From positions 1 to 64,000 of the forward strand of contig JBFLYC010000018.1 in NCBI GenBank assembly GCA_040756735.1: a DNA stretch of 64,000 bases, given 5' to 3'. Origin of the DNA: JBFLYC01 sp040756735. Lineage in GTDB: Bacteria > Bacillota > DSM-16504 > Desulfitibacterales > Desulfitibacteraceae. The notes under the pieces are model-generated. The model had not been told where the DNA came from. It did no database searches and worked only from the letters and a program-made list of their open reading frames with translations. The first letter of the stretch is position 1. Each line of letters opens with the position of its first letter. Shown one piece after another: positions 26,086 to 34,451 of this stretch. The position numbers were made by a program, and so were the translations under genes.

Positions 26086-26273
26086 ATTTCAGTGATTCGC
26101 AGTGAATCGAGGTGAATCGAGGGACGGTTCTTTGAATCAAAAAAGTGAATCGCGGAACCGTCCCCCGAATCGTGCAGGTGTATTTTTTATTTCAGTGATT
26201 CGCAGTGAATCGAGTGAATCGAGGGACGGTTCTTTGAATCAAAAAAGTGAATCGCGGAACCGTCCCCCGAATC
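26072..26273. repeat. Tandem duplication of a 100-bp unit with GGGACGGTTC hairpins
   Basis: Two direct repeats, 26072-26171 and 26175-26273, are separated by 3 bp and differ by one G. Each contains the terminator 3' arm plus T-run, TGAATCGA-type subrepeats, and the inverted pair GGGACGGTTC/GAACCGTCCC (26121-26130 with 26155-26164, again about 100 bp on). The second copy has the terminator 3' arm but no 5' arm. The GGGACGG/CCGTCCC pair resembles dispersed palindromes found in Peptococcaceae. The unit sits between the riboswitch and the first gene. Confidence 0.85.
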
Positions 26274-26313
26274 CCGAATCGGGAAGTTGTATCACATGAA
26301 GGGAGGGGTTAAA

Positions 26314-26493
26314 TTGACTGCAAAGCTGGAAGTGATTAAAAATAAGCTGTTGGACAAGTCTAAGGACGGAAAAATCACCTGCGCCCAGGCCCGCAGCTTG
26401 GCTGAAGAGTTGGGCATTGAATATGATGAGGTGGGTAAAGCTGCAGATGAATTGAAGATTAAGATTTATCAATGTCAGTTAGGGTGTTTTTAG
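26314..26493 (+). CDS. Small conserved-looking protein with CxLGCF tail
   Basis: This protein of about 59 aa starts at TTG 26314 after GGGAGGGG (6 nt). It is a helical, charged protein (TCAQARSLAEELGIEYDEVGKAADELKIKI) ending in YQCQLGCF, where the two C-terminal Cys could bind a metal or iron-sulfur cluster. The central part looks like a small winged-helix or HTH module. It is the first gene after the Moco riboswitch, 14 bp before moeA. I do not recognise a characterised family; a role in Mo/W cofactor metabolism is inferred only from position. Confidence 0.65.
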   Translation: MTAKLEVIKNKLLDKSKDGKITCAQARSLAEELGIEYDEVGKAADELKIKIYQCQLGCF

Positions 26494-26507
26494 ATAGGAG
26501 ATGTGCC

Positions 26508-27731
26508 ATGTTTAACGTTTTGACTATAGAGGAAGCCATAAAAGCTATTAAAGAAAACTTAAATATATCCTGGGAGAAAGAAGAGGTAGATCTCTTTTCT
26601 GCCCTTGGTAGAGTTTTGGCAGAAGATATCTATGGGCAGGAATATATTCCAGGTTTTACCAGGTCCACCATGGATGGTTTTGCTGTCATTGCAGCAGATA
26701 CTTTTGGGGCCTCTCCTTCACAGCCCGCATATCTTAGAGTGGTAGGAGAAGTTAAAATGGGTGAGGAACCGGCCGTTTCCTTAAGCAGCGAGGAAACCAT
26801 GAAGGTCTGGACAGGTGGGGCGCTGCCTACAGGAAGCGATGCAGTGGTAATGCTTGAGCAGACTGAATGGTTTGACGATGAGACCATTGCCGTCTTAAAA
26901 CCTGTTGCCCCCGGTGAAAATGTAATATTTAAAGGAGAAGATGTAAAACCCGGATTAAAGGTAGGCGCCCAAAATAGTGTGATCAGACCTCAGGATTTGG
27001 GTATCTTCGCAGGTTTGGGCATTAACAGGATACCAGTTTGGCAAAGGAAAAAGGTAGGTATTATCAGCACAGGCAATGAAGTTGTTGAGCCTTCTGTAAA
27101 GGAGTTGCTGCCGGGAAAAATTAGGGATATGAATTCCTATACCTTATATGGGTTGATTCAGCAGGCAGGGGGAGAAGCAACGGTATATGGCATAGTGCAG
27201 GACAGTTTTCCAGCCATTAGGGACGCAGTTGAAAAGGCCCTCAGGGAAAACCAGATAGTGGTGCTTTCAGGTGGAAGTTCTGTGGGAGCCAAGGACTTGA
27301 CAGCCAGAGTGCTGGAAGATCTACAGGGCTTTAAATTCTTGTTTCACGGCATATCTATTAAACCCGGCAAGCCAACTCTGGCAGCAGTCAAGGATAATAA
27401 ATTGGTGGCGGGGTTGCCTGGTCATCCTGTTTCTGCCATGGTGGTCTTTGACGTGATAGTTGCCCCGTTCCTTTTGCCTGCAGTGATTAAAAGGGTAAAG
27501 CATAAGGCCGTAATAACGGCTAATGTGGCATCTTCTCCCGGTCGGCAGGATTTTATAAGGGTTAAATTGTATGAAGAAGAGGGCATCCTAAAAGCGGAGC
27601 CCATACTTGGCAAATCTGGTTTAATTTCCACTATGGTAGCAAGTGATGGGTTTGTGACCATTCCTTTAATTAAAGAGGGAATTGCCGCAGGCGAAACAGT
27701 TGAAGTAGAGCTGTTAGGGGGCAGGTATTAA
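26508..27731 (+). CDS. moeA: Molybdopterin molybdenumtransferase MoeA (paralogue 1)
   Basis: This 407-aa enzyme inserts molybdate (or tungstate) into adenylylated molybdopterin. MoeA landmarks are RSTMDGFAV, VWTGGALPTGSDAVVMLE, GNEVVEP, the MoCF-binding VVLSGGSSVGAKD, and GLPGHPVSAMVVF. A C-terminal domain IV is present. The ATG at 26508 follows a TAGGAGA site. Second in the riboswitch-led operon, 3 bp before the next moeA-like gene. Two more MoeA paralogues in the same operon suggest separate Mo and W (or pterin) specificities. Confidence 0.93.
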   Translation: MFNVLTIEEAIKAIKENLNISWEKEEVDLFSALGRVLAEDIYGQEYIPGFTRSTMDGFAVIAADTFGASPSQPAYLRVVGEVKMGEEPAVSLSSEETMKVWTGGALPTGSDAVVMLEQTEWFDDETIAVLKPVAPGENVIFKGEDVKPGLKVGAQNSVIRPQDLGIFAGLGINRIPVWQRKKVGIISTGNEVVEPSVKELLPGKIRDMNSYTLYGLIQQAGGEATVYGIVQDSFPAIRDAVEKALRENQIVVLSGGSSVGAKDLTARVLEDLQGFKFLFHGISIKPGKPTLAAVKDNKLVAGLPGHPVSAMVVFDVIVAPFLLPAVIKRVKHKAVITANVASSPGRQDFIRVKLYEEEGILKAEPILGKSGLISTMVASDGFVTIPLIKEGIAAGETVEVELLGGRY

Positions 27732-27734
27732 AAG

Positions 27735-29705
27735 ATGGGTACGAGAAAAGTATATTTGGAAAATAAACCTTGGCAGGAGGCGCTTGCAGACTTTCTTGCC
27801 GCCTTAGAGCCAGAAGGATTTTTTGTTATAGAAGACGAGGAAATAAAAGCAGACAACAGTCTGGGGAGAATAACATCTGTACCGGTCACAGCAAGGATGT
27901 CTTCACCTCATTACAGGGCATCGGCCATGGATGGAATTGCGGTAAATTCCGCAAAAACCTTTGGTGCGGCTGAAACTAACCCCATACTGCTGGAGGTAGG
28001 CGTAGATGCAGTTGTGGTGGATACAGGAGATCCCATACCAGACGGCTTCGATGCGGTAATCATGATTGAGCAGGTTAATTTTTTAGAGGGCAATAAGGCC
28101 CGGATTATTGCTCCTGCAGTACCCTGGCAGCATGTGCGGGCAATAGGAGAAGATGTGATAAAAAAGGAAATGATTTTACCTTCCAACCACCTTATAGGGC
28201 CTTATGATATTGGCGCCATGACAGCAGCCGGTGTGGAAAAGGTCATGGTGAAGGTAAAACCCAGGGTTGCCATACTTCCCACAGGAGATGAACTTGTTTC
28301 TCCTGGTGAGGAAATAAAACCTGGAGGCATTGTCGAGTATAACAGCAAGGTTATGGCCGGATTAACTTATGAGTGGCATGGAGAACCTGTAATATATCCT
28401 ATCATCAAGGACCGTTTTGAAGAGATTAAAAGCTCAGTCCTAAAAGCTTTACAGGAGAACCATATGGTAGTTATTAATGCCGGTTCATCTGCAGGCCGTG
28501 ATGACTATACCTCAGCTGTAATTGACCAATTGGGAATGGTTTGTACTCATGGAGTTGCCATTAAGCCCGGCAAGCCTGTAATTTTAGGCATTGTTCATGG
28601 CAAACCAGTAATCGGCATACCTGGTTACCCTGTTTCGTCAGCTTTAACCTATGAGATGTTCGTAAAGTCTTTAATCTATAAAAAGCTGGGCAGGCTGTTT
28701 GCCGAAAGGCCCAAGCTTGAGGTATCGGTGGCCAAGCCCCTTTATTCCACCTTAGGGCTTGAAGAAATGATCAGGGTTAAAATCGGAAAGGTTGACAATA
28801 AATTTGTGGCAGCGCCTTTGGAAAGAGGGGCAGGAGTGATGATGTCCCTGGTCAGGGCAGATGGTATTGTAAAGGTTCCCAGGTTATCTGAAGGCATTGA
28901 AATCGGCGTTGCCCTGGAAGCAGACTTGTTAAAGCCCCTAAAGCAAATTGAAAAAGCTGTGCTCATTTGTGGGAGTCATGATCTGACCCTTGATGTGATA
29001 AACGATTTGCTGCACAGGGCAGGAGGAGGTTATTCTCTTTCATCAAGTCATGTGGGAAGTCTGGGAGGCATCTCAGCCTTAAAAAGGAAAGAAGCACACT
29101 GTGCTGGAATGCATTTGCTGGATACCAAAACTGGAGAGTACAATATTCCCTATGTTGAAAAACACCTGGCAGGTGAAGAACTGCTTTTAGTAAACCTGGT
29201 TTACCGTCAGCAAGGATTAATGGTTGCTCGTGGCAACCCTCAAAATATTAACAGTATTGAGTCATTAATGATACCTGACATCAGGTTTATCAACCGGCAA
29301 AAGGGGGCCGGTACAAGGATACTCTTTGATTTTCTCCTGGAAAAGGCAGGAATTCAAGGCAAGGATGTTGCAGGATACCAGAAAGAAGAGTATAATCATT
29401 TAGCTGTGGCTGCAGCTGTTGCAGAAGGTGTTGTTGACGTTGGCATGGGGATAATGGCTGCTGCTCAGGCCATGGATTTAGATTTTATTCCCTTAATAGA
29501 AGAAAGATATGACATTTGTATCCCGAAGGCATATATGGAAGATGAAAGGATTAGACAACTCCTTGGTGTTATAAGCAGCATGCAATTTAAGCGGGAAGTA
29601 GAAAAGCTCGGGGGATACAGGACTGATCGAACAGGAGAAATTGTTTGGTCTAATTTCCGGATAGAGGAGGAAGCGCAATGGAGGACAGATTTGCCAGAAA
29701 TATAG
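27735..29705 (+). CDS. MoeA fused to periplasmic-binding-protein-like domain (paralogue 2)
   Basis: This 656-aa fusion has an N-terminal MoeA (about 1-405) with SAMDGIAVNS, DTGDPIPDGFDAVIMIE, VINAGSSAGRDDY and GIPGYPVSSALTY. The C-terminal PBP/LysR-substrate-like domain (about 415-640) has LICGSHDLTLDVINDLL and NRQKGAGTRILFDFLLEKAGI. This COG1910-type fusion is known in archaea and anaerobes, and the C-terminal part may bind molybdate, tungstate or the pterin. The ATG lies 3 bp after moeA1, and the end overlaps moaA by 28 bp. MoeA motif variants (AGSSAG in place of GGSSVG) differ from the other two paralogues. Confidence 0.9.
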   Translation: MGTRKVYLENKPWQEALADFLAALEPEGFFVIEDEEIKADNSLGRITSVPVTARMSSPHYRASAMDGIAVNSAKTFGAAETNPILLEVGVDAVVVDTGDPIPDGFDAVIMIEQVNFLEGNKARIIAPAVPWQHVRAIGEDVIKKEMILPSNHLIGPYDIGAMTAAGVEKVMVKVKPRVAILPTGDELVSPGEEIKPGGIVEYNSKVMAGLTYEWHGEPVIYPIIKDRFEEIKSSVLKALQENHMVVINAGSSAGRDDYTSAVIDQLGMVCTHGVAIKPGKPVILGIVHGKPVIGIPGYPVSSALTYEMFVKSLIYKKLGRLFAERPKLEVSVAKPLYSTLGLEEMIRVKIGKVDNKFVAAPLERGAGVMMSLVRADGIVKVPRLSEGIEIGVALEADLLKPLKQIEKAVLICGSHDLTLDVINDLLHRAGGGYSLSSSHVGSLGGISALKRKEAHCAGMHLLDTKTGEYNIPYVEKHLAGEELLLVNLVYRQQGLMVARGNPQNINSIESLMIPDIRFINRQKGAGTRILFDFLLEKAGIQGKDVAGYQKEEYNHLAVAAAVAEGVVDVGMGIMAAAQAMDLDFIPLIEERYDICIPKAYMEDERIRQLLGVISSMQFKREVEKLGGYRTDRTGEIVWSNFRIEEEAQWRTDLPEI

Positions 29706-30652
29706 ATTACCTGCGCTTAAGCGTTACTGACAGATGCAATCTGCGCTGCTTATACTGCATGCCGGAAGAGGGCGTGGACTTGAAAAAACATGAAGAGATA
29801 TTAACCCTGGAAGAGCTCAGGCTTATAGTATCATGTGCAGTCCAGGTCGGCATAAGAAATGTCAGGTTGACAGGTGGGGAACCCTTGGTTCGTAAGGGGA
29901 TTGTAAACTTGGTCGCCATGATCAGGGAAATGCCTGAAATAGAGGATCTGTCCTTAACTACCAATGGAATATTATTGGGGAAAATGGCCCAGTCCCTTAA
30001 AGAAGCAGGACTGGATAGAATTAATATATCCATGGATACCCTGGATGAAGACAAGTTTAAATATATAACAAGGGGCGGCGACTTGAAGCTTGTTCTGGAA
30101 GGAATTGAAGAATCTTTGGCCCTTGGGCTGGAACCTATTAAAATAAACTGTGTGCTGGTAGAAGGGTTCAATGATATGGAGGTTCATAAGTTCATCATGT
30201 TAGCCGAAAACAAACCGCTGCATATCAGGTTTATTGAATTGATGCCCATTGGGCAAGGGCAGAAAAACCAGGAAGGCTATTTGCCTTTAGAACCCCTTAA
30301 GAACAGCTTAATCGAGACTTATGGCTTGACCCCTGACAACAGTATTAAAACCAGAGGTCCTGCAGAGCATTTTCTTTTACCAGGAGGACTAGGCACAATT
30401 GGCTTTATTGGAGCTGTTAGCAACCATTTCTGCCATAGGTGCAACAGGTTGAGGGTTACTGCAGACGGAAAAATCAAACCTTGTTTGGACAGCAATTCAG
30501 AATTAGACCTGATCAGCACTATCAGAAATAATGGTACAATTGAACAGATTAAAGCTATTTTTTTAGATGCTATAACCTCTAAACCAAAGGGTCACAACAT
30601 GAAAATGTGGGGAGAATGCAATAGCAGGCTCATGTCTCAGATTGGAGGGTAA
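29678..30652 (+). CDS. moaA: GTP 3',8-cyclase MoaA (radical SAM)
   Basis: This 324-aa enzyme performs the first step of molybdopterin synthesis. The radical SAM cluster is CNLRCLYC (near residue 21-28). The second [4Fe-4S] site has CHRCNRLRVTADGKIKPCL, and the functionally important C-terminal GG is present (QIGG). GGAGGAAG lies before the ATG inside the preceding gene, giving coupled translation. It is followed 8 bp later by moaC. Confidence 0.96.
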   Translation: MEDRFARNIDYLRLSVTDRCNLRCLYCMPEEGVDLKKHEEILTLEELRLIVSCAVQVGIRNVRLTGGEPLVRKGIVNLVAMIREMPEIEDLSLTTNGILLGKMAQSLKEAGLDRINISMDTLDEDKFKYITRGGDLKLVLEGIEESLALGLEPIKINCVLVEGFNDMEVHKFIMLAENKPLHIRFIELMPIGQGQKNQEGYLPLEPLKNSLIETYGLTPDNSIKTRGPAEHFLLPGGLGTIGFIGAVSNHFCHRCNRLRVTADGKIKPCLDSNSELDLISTIRNNGTIEQIKAIFLDAITSKPKGHNMKMWGECNSRLMSQIGG

Positions 30653-30660
30653 TATAATAT

Positions 30661-31143
30661 ATGGAGTTAACCCATTTTGATGGCGCTGGAAATGCCCATA
30701 TGGTTGATGTTTCTGCCAAGGAAACCACCCACCGGGTAGCAGTTGCCGAGGGCAAAGTTATTATGAAAGGCGAGACCCTTAGACTTATCAAACAGGAAAA
30801 AATGAGCAAGGGAGACGTCCTTGGAGTGGCAAGGGTTGCCGGTATCATGGCAGCAAAAAAGACCTGGCAGTTAATACCAATGTGCCATCCAATTATGATA
30901 ACAAAGTGTGGGATAGAGTTTGAAGTATTGGATGACGACAATACCATCAGGATCATTTCCACGGTAAAAACTTCAGGAGTAACAGGTGTGGAAATGGAGG
31001 CCTTGACGGCAGTTTCTGTTGCAGCATTGACTATCTATGATATGTGTAAAGCTGTTGATAAAGGTATCACCATTGAAAACATATGCCTCCTGGAAAAAAG
31101 CGGCGGCAAAAGTGGAGTATACCGTAAGACGGAGGTGGAGTGA
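30661..31143 (+). CDS. moaC: Cyclic pyranopterin monophosphate synthase MoaC
   Basis: This 160-aa protein has the MoaC signatures MVDVSAKETTHRVAVAEG at the start, IPMCHPI (catalytic region) and VEMEALTAVSVAALTIYDMCKAVDK. It converts the MoaA product to cPMP. GGAGGG is placed just before the ATG. It follows moaA directly. No moaD or moaE is seen in the window, so the sulfur-insertion step must be encoded elsewhere. Confidence 0.96.
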   Translation: MELTHFDGAGNAHMVDVSAKETTHRVAVAEGKVIMKGETLRLIKQEKMSKGDVLGVARVAGIMAAKKTWQLIPMCHPIMITKCGIEFEVLDDDNTIRIISTVKTSGVTGVEMEALTAVSVAALTIYDMCKAVDKGITIENICLLEKSGGKSGVYRKTEVE

Positions 31144-31144
31144 G

Positions 31145-32068
31145 ATGGCCAAGGTAATTGCAGTTTGTATTTCAGAGAAAAAAGGGCAGAGGAAAAAGAA
31201 TGTAGGGCAAGGATTATTATTAGAGGGCCGGGGACTGGCCAAGGATGGGCATGCTGGAGACTGGCACCGCCAGGTCAGTTTATTGGCAATGGAAAGTATT
31301 GAGAAGATGCAGCATATGGGATTAGATGTGGGACCTGGGGATTTTGCTGAAAACATTACAACCCAAGGCATAAACCTGCTGGAGCTTCCGGTAGGGACCA
31401 GGTTTAAAATGGGTAAGGAGGCTGTATTAAGGGTCACCCAGATAGGCAAGGAATGCCACACACGCTGTGCTATCTACTACCAGGCAGGGGATTGTGTCAT
31501 GCCTAAAGAGGGTATCTTTGCAGAAGTATTAAAGGGTGGGGAAGTAAAGGTTGATGATGAAATAAAGGTATTACCCGGTTATACCTTTGGTATTGTCACA
31601 GCAAGCGATAAGGGTGCTTGTGGTGAAAGAGAGGACAAAAGCGGCCAGGTGATCAAGGATAAGCTCAAGTATCTGGCAGATATCAAGGATTATCAAATAG
31701 TGCCCGATAAGTGGCAGGATTTAGAAAAGGCTATGCTCAGACAAGCAGATGATTTAAAGGTTGATCTGATACTTACTACTGGTGGAACCGGTTTCAGTCC
31801 CAGGGATATTACTCCGGAAGTTACACTATCAATAGTGGATAGGCAGGCTCCAGGAATTCCTGAAGCCATGCGGGCAGCCAGTTATAAGGTCACTCCCAAA
31901 GCCATGCTCTCCAGGGCAGCGGCAGGAATTAGAAAAGGCACTTTAATAATTAACCTTCCTGGAAGTCCCAGGGCTGTGGAGGAATGTTTGGATATAATCC
32001 TTCCTGTTTTAGACCATGCCCTGGAAATCTTAACAGGCAGGGGCGGGGAGTGTGCACGCCAAACCTGA
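31145..32068 (+). CDS. MOSC domain-MogA/MoaB fusion (molybdopterin adenylyltransferase)
   Basis: This 307-aa fusion has an N-terminal MOSC domain (about 1-140) with GLAKDGHAGDWHRQVSLLA, GDFAENITTQG and GKECHTRCAI. The C-terminal MogA/MoaB domain (about 145-300) has TASDKGACGEREDKSG, the nucleotide-binding TTGGTGFSPRDITPE and NLPGSPRAVEECL. MogA adenylates molybdopterin before MoeA inserts metal; MOSC domains act in sulfur transfer to or binding of Moco. The fusion brings two cofactor steps together. ATG 31145 follows GGAGGTGGAG; the longer in-frame reading overlaps moaC and is not used. Confidence 0.92.
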   Translation: MAKVIAVCISEKKGQRKKNVGQGLLLEGRGLAKDGHAGDWHRQVSLLAMESIEKMQHMGLDVGPGDFAENITTQGINLLELPVGTRFKMGKEAVLRVTQIGKECHTRCAIYYQAGDCVMPKEGIFAEVLKGGEVKVDDEIKVLPGYTFGIVTASDKGACGEREDKSGQVIKDKLKYLADIKDYQIVPDKWQDLEKAMLRQADDLKVDLILTTGGTGFSPRDITPEVTLSIVDRQAPGIPEAMRAASYKVTPKAMLSRAAAGIRKGTLIINLPGSPRAVEECLDIILPVLDHALEILTGRGGECARQT

Positions 32069-32081
32069 GGGAGGAACCCCC

Positions 32082-33320
32082 ATGGAATTTATTGTTAAAG
32101 AGTTGGAAGAAGCCCAGGAATTGCTTTTAAATCAAATATCAGAACCTTCATTTGAATCTGTCAATCTTATTGAGAGTGCAGGTAGAATAGCGGCCCAGGA
32201 TATATTTGCAGGAATTAATGTCCCTTCCTTTAGAAGGTCACCCCTTGATGGGTATGCTTTAAGGTCAGAGGATACAAGGGGAGCAAATCCTAAGAGTCCG
32301 GTATTCATAAAAGTCATTGATGAAGTCCGTGCAGGTGATACCAGAGAAGGCTTGTCCCTGCCTTGTGGGTCTGCGGTAAAAATTATGACCGGCGCTCCCA
32401 TGCCTCTTAATGCTGACACAGTAATCAAAAAGGAAGATGTGCGGGTTATTGACCCTTCAACAATAGAAGTTGCCATGCAGCTTTTTCCCGGGTTAAATGT
32501 CATTGAAGAGGGCGCTGATATCCGTGCCTCTGAAAAAATTGTATCTGCCGGGGAACAGCTAACCCCTTACCATATAGGTGCGTTGGCTGCCGGCGGAATA
32601 GCAGAGGTGCAGGTTTATAAGGTTCCCAGGATAGCTGTCATAAGCAGCGGTGAAGAAGTAAGATCTCCAGGCCAACCCCTTAGTTATGGGCAGATCTACA
32701 ACAGTAACCTTTATGCCCTGGTAGCTTTAATTAACGGTTTAGGTGCAGAAGGTTATGGTCTGGGCTGCGTTACTGATAAGGAGGAGGACATTGCCCAGGC
32801 TATCCAGGATGCCCTTGCCGGCTATGACCTTGTTATAACCACTGGGGGAGTGTCAGTTGGAGATTATGACCTGATGTTAAAGGCCATACAAAATATTAAG
32901 GCTTCAGTTCTTTTTTCCAGAATTAAAATGAAACCAGGAACACCTACAACCGCCGCCGTAAAGGATGGTAAATTGATTATTTGTCTTTCCGGGAATCCTG
33001 CTGCAGCCTTAATAGGCTTTGAACTCTTGGTGAAAAAATTGATTAAAAAGATGAGGAGGGAAACGTCCACAAGCCTGCCTGTGATTATCGGTAAACTCCT
33101 TGACGGTTTTGATAAAAAAAGTCCCCAAAGAAGGTTTTTGCGAGTTAAATTAGCTTATGAAGAAAAAACGGGCTGGGCAGCAAGGCAAACCGGCAGTCAG
33201 GATTCAAGTGTGCTCAAATCCATGATTGGCTGCAATGCTTTAGTAGATATTCCTGCGGGTTCAGGAACAATAGCTCCTGGAGCAGATGTAAAAATATTAC
33301 CTTTATTCGAGCTTCCCTAG
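32082..33320 (+). CDS. MoeA family protein (paralogue 3)
   Basis: This 412-aa MoeA has RSPLDGYALRSED (Pro in place of Thr/Ala before the Asp), KIMTGAPMPLNADTVIKKED, GEEVRSPG, VITTGGVSVGDYDLM and LSGNPAAALIGFELL. The last motif replaces the GxPGxPVS of the other two copies and points to a distinct subfamily, perhaps tungstate-specific. ATG 32082 follows GAGGGAGG, and the gene starts 13 bp after the MOSC-MogA stop. The 3' end overlaps the convergent iron-sulfur gene by 18 bp. Confidence 0.9.
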   Translation: MEFIVKELEEAQELLLNQISEPSFESVNLIESAGRIAAQDIFAGINVPSFRRSPLDGYALRSEDTRGANPKSPVFIKVIDEVRAGDTREGLSLPCGSAVKIMTGAPMPLNADTVIKKEDVRVIDPSTIEVAMQLFPGLNVIEEGADIRASEKIVSAGEQLTPYHIGALAAGGIAEVQVYKVPRIAVISSGEEVRSPGQPLSYGQIYNSNLYALVALINGLGAEGYGLGCVTDKEEDIAQAIQDALAGYDLVITTGGVSVGDYDLMLKAIQNIKASVLFSRIKMKPGTPTTAAVKDGKLIICLSGNPAAALIGFELLVKKLIKKMRRETSTSLPVIIGKLLDGFDKKSPQRRFLRVKLAYEEKTGWAARQTGSQDSSVLKSMIGCNALVDIPAGSGTIAPGADVKILPLFELP

Positions 33321-34421
33321 CTTGCTGCACCATGGACAGTTTTTGGCTTCGCCGGCTGAGTCTGTCCAATAGCTTTCTCCACATAACTCACACTGCTTGA
33401 GCAGGCCGGACATCAAAATTTGTGGTTCAGCAGATAAAAAGTCTTGTAAGCGAATACTTTTATCAAAATTCAGGCCTTGTAAAATGCATACATCTTTGCA
33501 GATACCGCATTCTGTGCAAAGATGAGGTATAAATGCAAGGCTTTTTTGGTTGTTTGTTTTAATAATTTTTAGAGCCCCTGTGGGGCATAGTTTGCTGCAT
33601 ACATCACAAAACATGCATTTAGTGGACGACAATCCCCTATAAGGCAGCAGCCGGGAAAGATTATCTGGTGGGTGTTCCCGGAGGCTTTCCAGCAGATATT
33701 GTTTCTTCTGCGGCAGTTCTTTTGCCATGTCTTGTGTTTTTGGGGGATCTGTTCCCTTTAATGCTTTGTATAAAAGCTGCCTGGGTAATTCTTTAGAACC
33801 AGAAAAAATTGATCTAAAAAACTCCCTGCGTCTGGCCTGGTATTGTGAATGTTCACTGCCAGGCTTATTCTCCTGCAGAAATTCTTCCAGGCTTGTAAGA
33901 ATCCTTAAAGATTTCAAGAAGTTATTGTTTGAAATTGATTGATAACATGCCAGCTGTTCTTTTACGGAGTCCACTCGAAAATTGAGACAGTTTTCGCAGA
34001 ATCCAGGCGGAATGAAAAGGAAAATATCCTGCTTGGATAAAACCATTAGTTTAATGATTAGCTCCGGGAACAGTTGAGCAAAACAGTTGACCTTTGTTAT
34101 ATTGCCTTTATTTACCTTTAATTTTTCCATAACAGGAGAGCAGGCAAGAATTAATCTTCCTCTGCCGGCACCTTCGAGAAGCACCTCTTCTTCCAGCTTG
34201 AAAACATGGTTAGGACATGCGCTAACGCACTTGCCGCAGTAACAGCATTTTCCCACTTCCAAGTTGTCGTCTCCAAAACCAATAGACCCTAATGGACAGG
34301 CTTCTATACATTTTTTACATGCAGAACGTGGGGTAATGAGACGACTGCACAGGTGTTCTCTTATTTTAAGGGGCGACAAGCTTGCAAATAGAGAACTTAA
34401 AAGTTCAAAGTCCATATTCAT
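33303..34421 (-). CDS. Multi-[4Fe-4S] ferredoxin-like protein with C-terminal zinc/rubredoxin-like knuckle
   Basis: This 372-aa protein has an N-terminal pair of ferredoxin motifs (CKKCIEACPLG and CCYCGKCVSACP). The middle domain is unrelated, without clear motifs but with a short C-x2-C near CENC. A second ferredoxin pair (CMFCDVCSKLCPTGA, CTECGICKDVC) lies at about 270-320. A tail follows with CELCGE...CPWC, like a zinc ribbon. No Mo or flavin domain is present. It is convergent with moeA3 and 30 bp downstream of the triple-HTH regulator, so regulator and ferredoxin are probably co-transcribed. I do not recognise the exact family; electron transfer or cofactor delivery to the molybdoenzymes is inference. 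Confidence 0.75.
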   Translation of the reverse strand: MNMDFELLSSLFASLSPLKIREHLCSRLITPRSACKKCIEACPLGSIGFGDDNLEVGKCCYCGKCVSACPNHVFKLEEEVLLEGAGRGRLILACSPVMEKLKVNKGNITKVNCFAQLFPELIIKLMVLSKQDIFLFIPPGFCENCLNFRVDSVKEQLACYQSISNNNFLKSLRILTSLEEFLQENKPGSEHSQYQARRREFFRSIFSGSKELPRQLLYKALKGTDPPKTQDMAKELPQKKQYLLESLREHPPDNLSRLLPYRGLSSTKCMFCDVCSKLCPTGALKIIKTNNQKSLAFIPHLCTECGICKDVCILQGLNFDKSIRLQDFLSAEPQILMSGLLKQCELCGESYWTDSAGEAKNCPWCSKLGKLE

Positions 34422-34451
34422 TAGCTCCCCTATCTTTTATTGTTTAGATGT

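Noticed and set aside
26072..26273. CRISPR array
   Set aside because: Only two long tandem units with a 3-bp gap; no short repeats with unique spacers and no cas genes.
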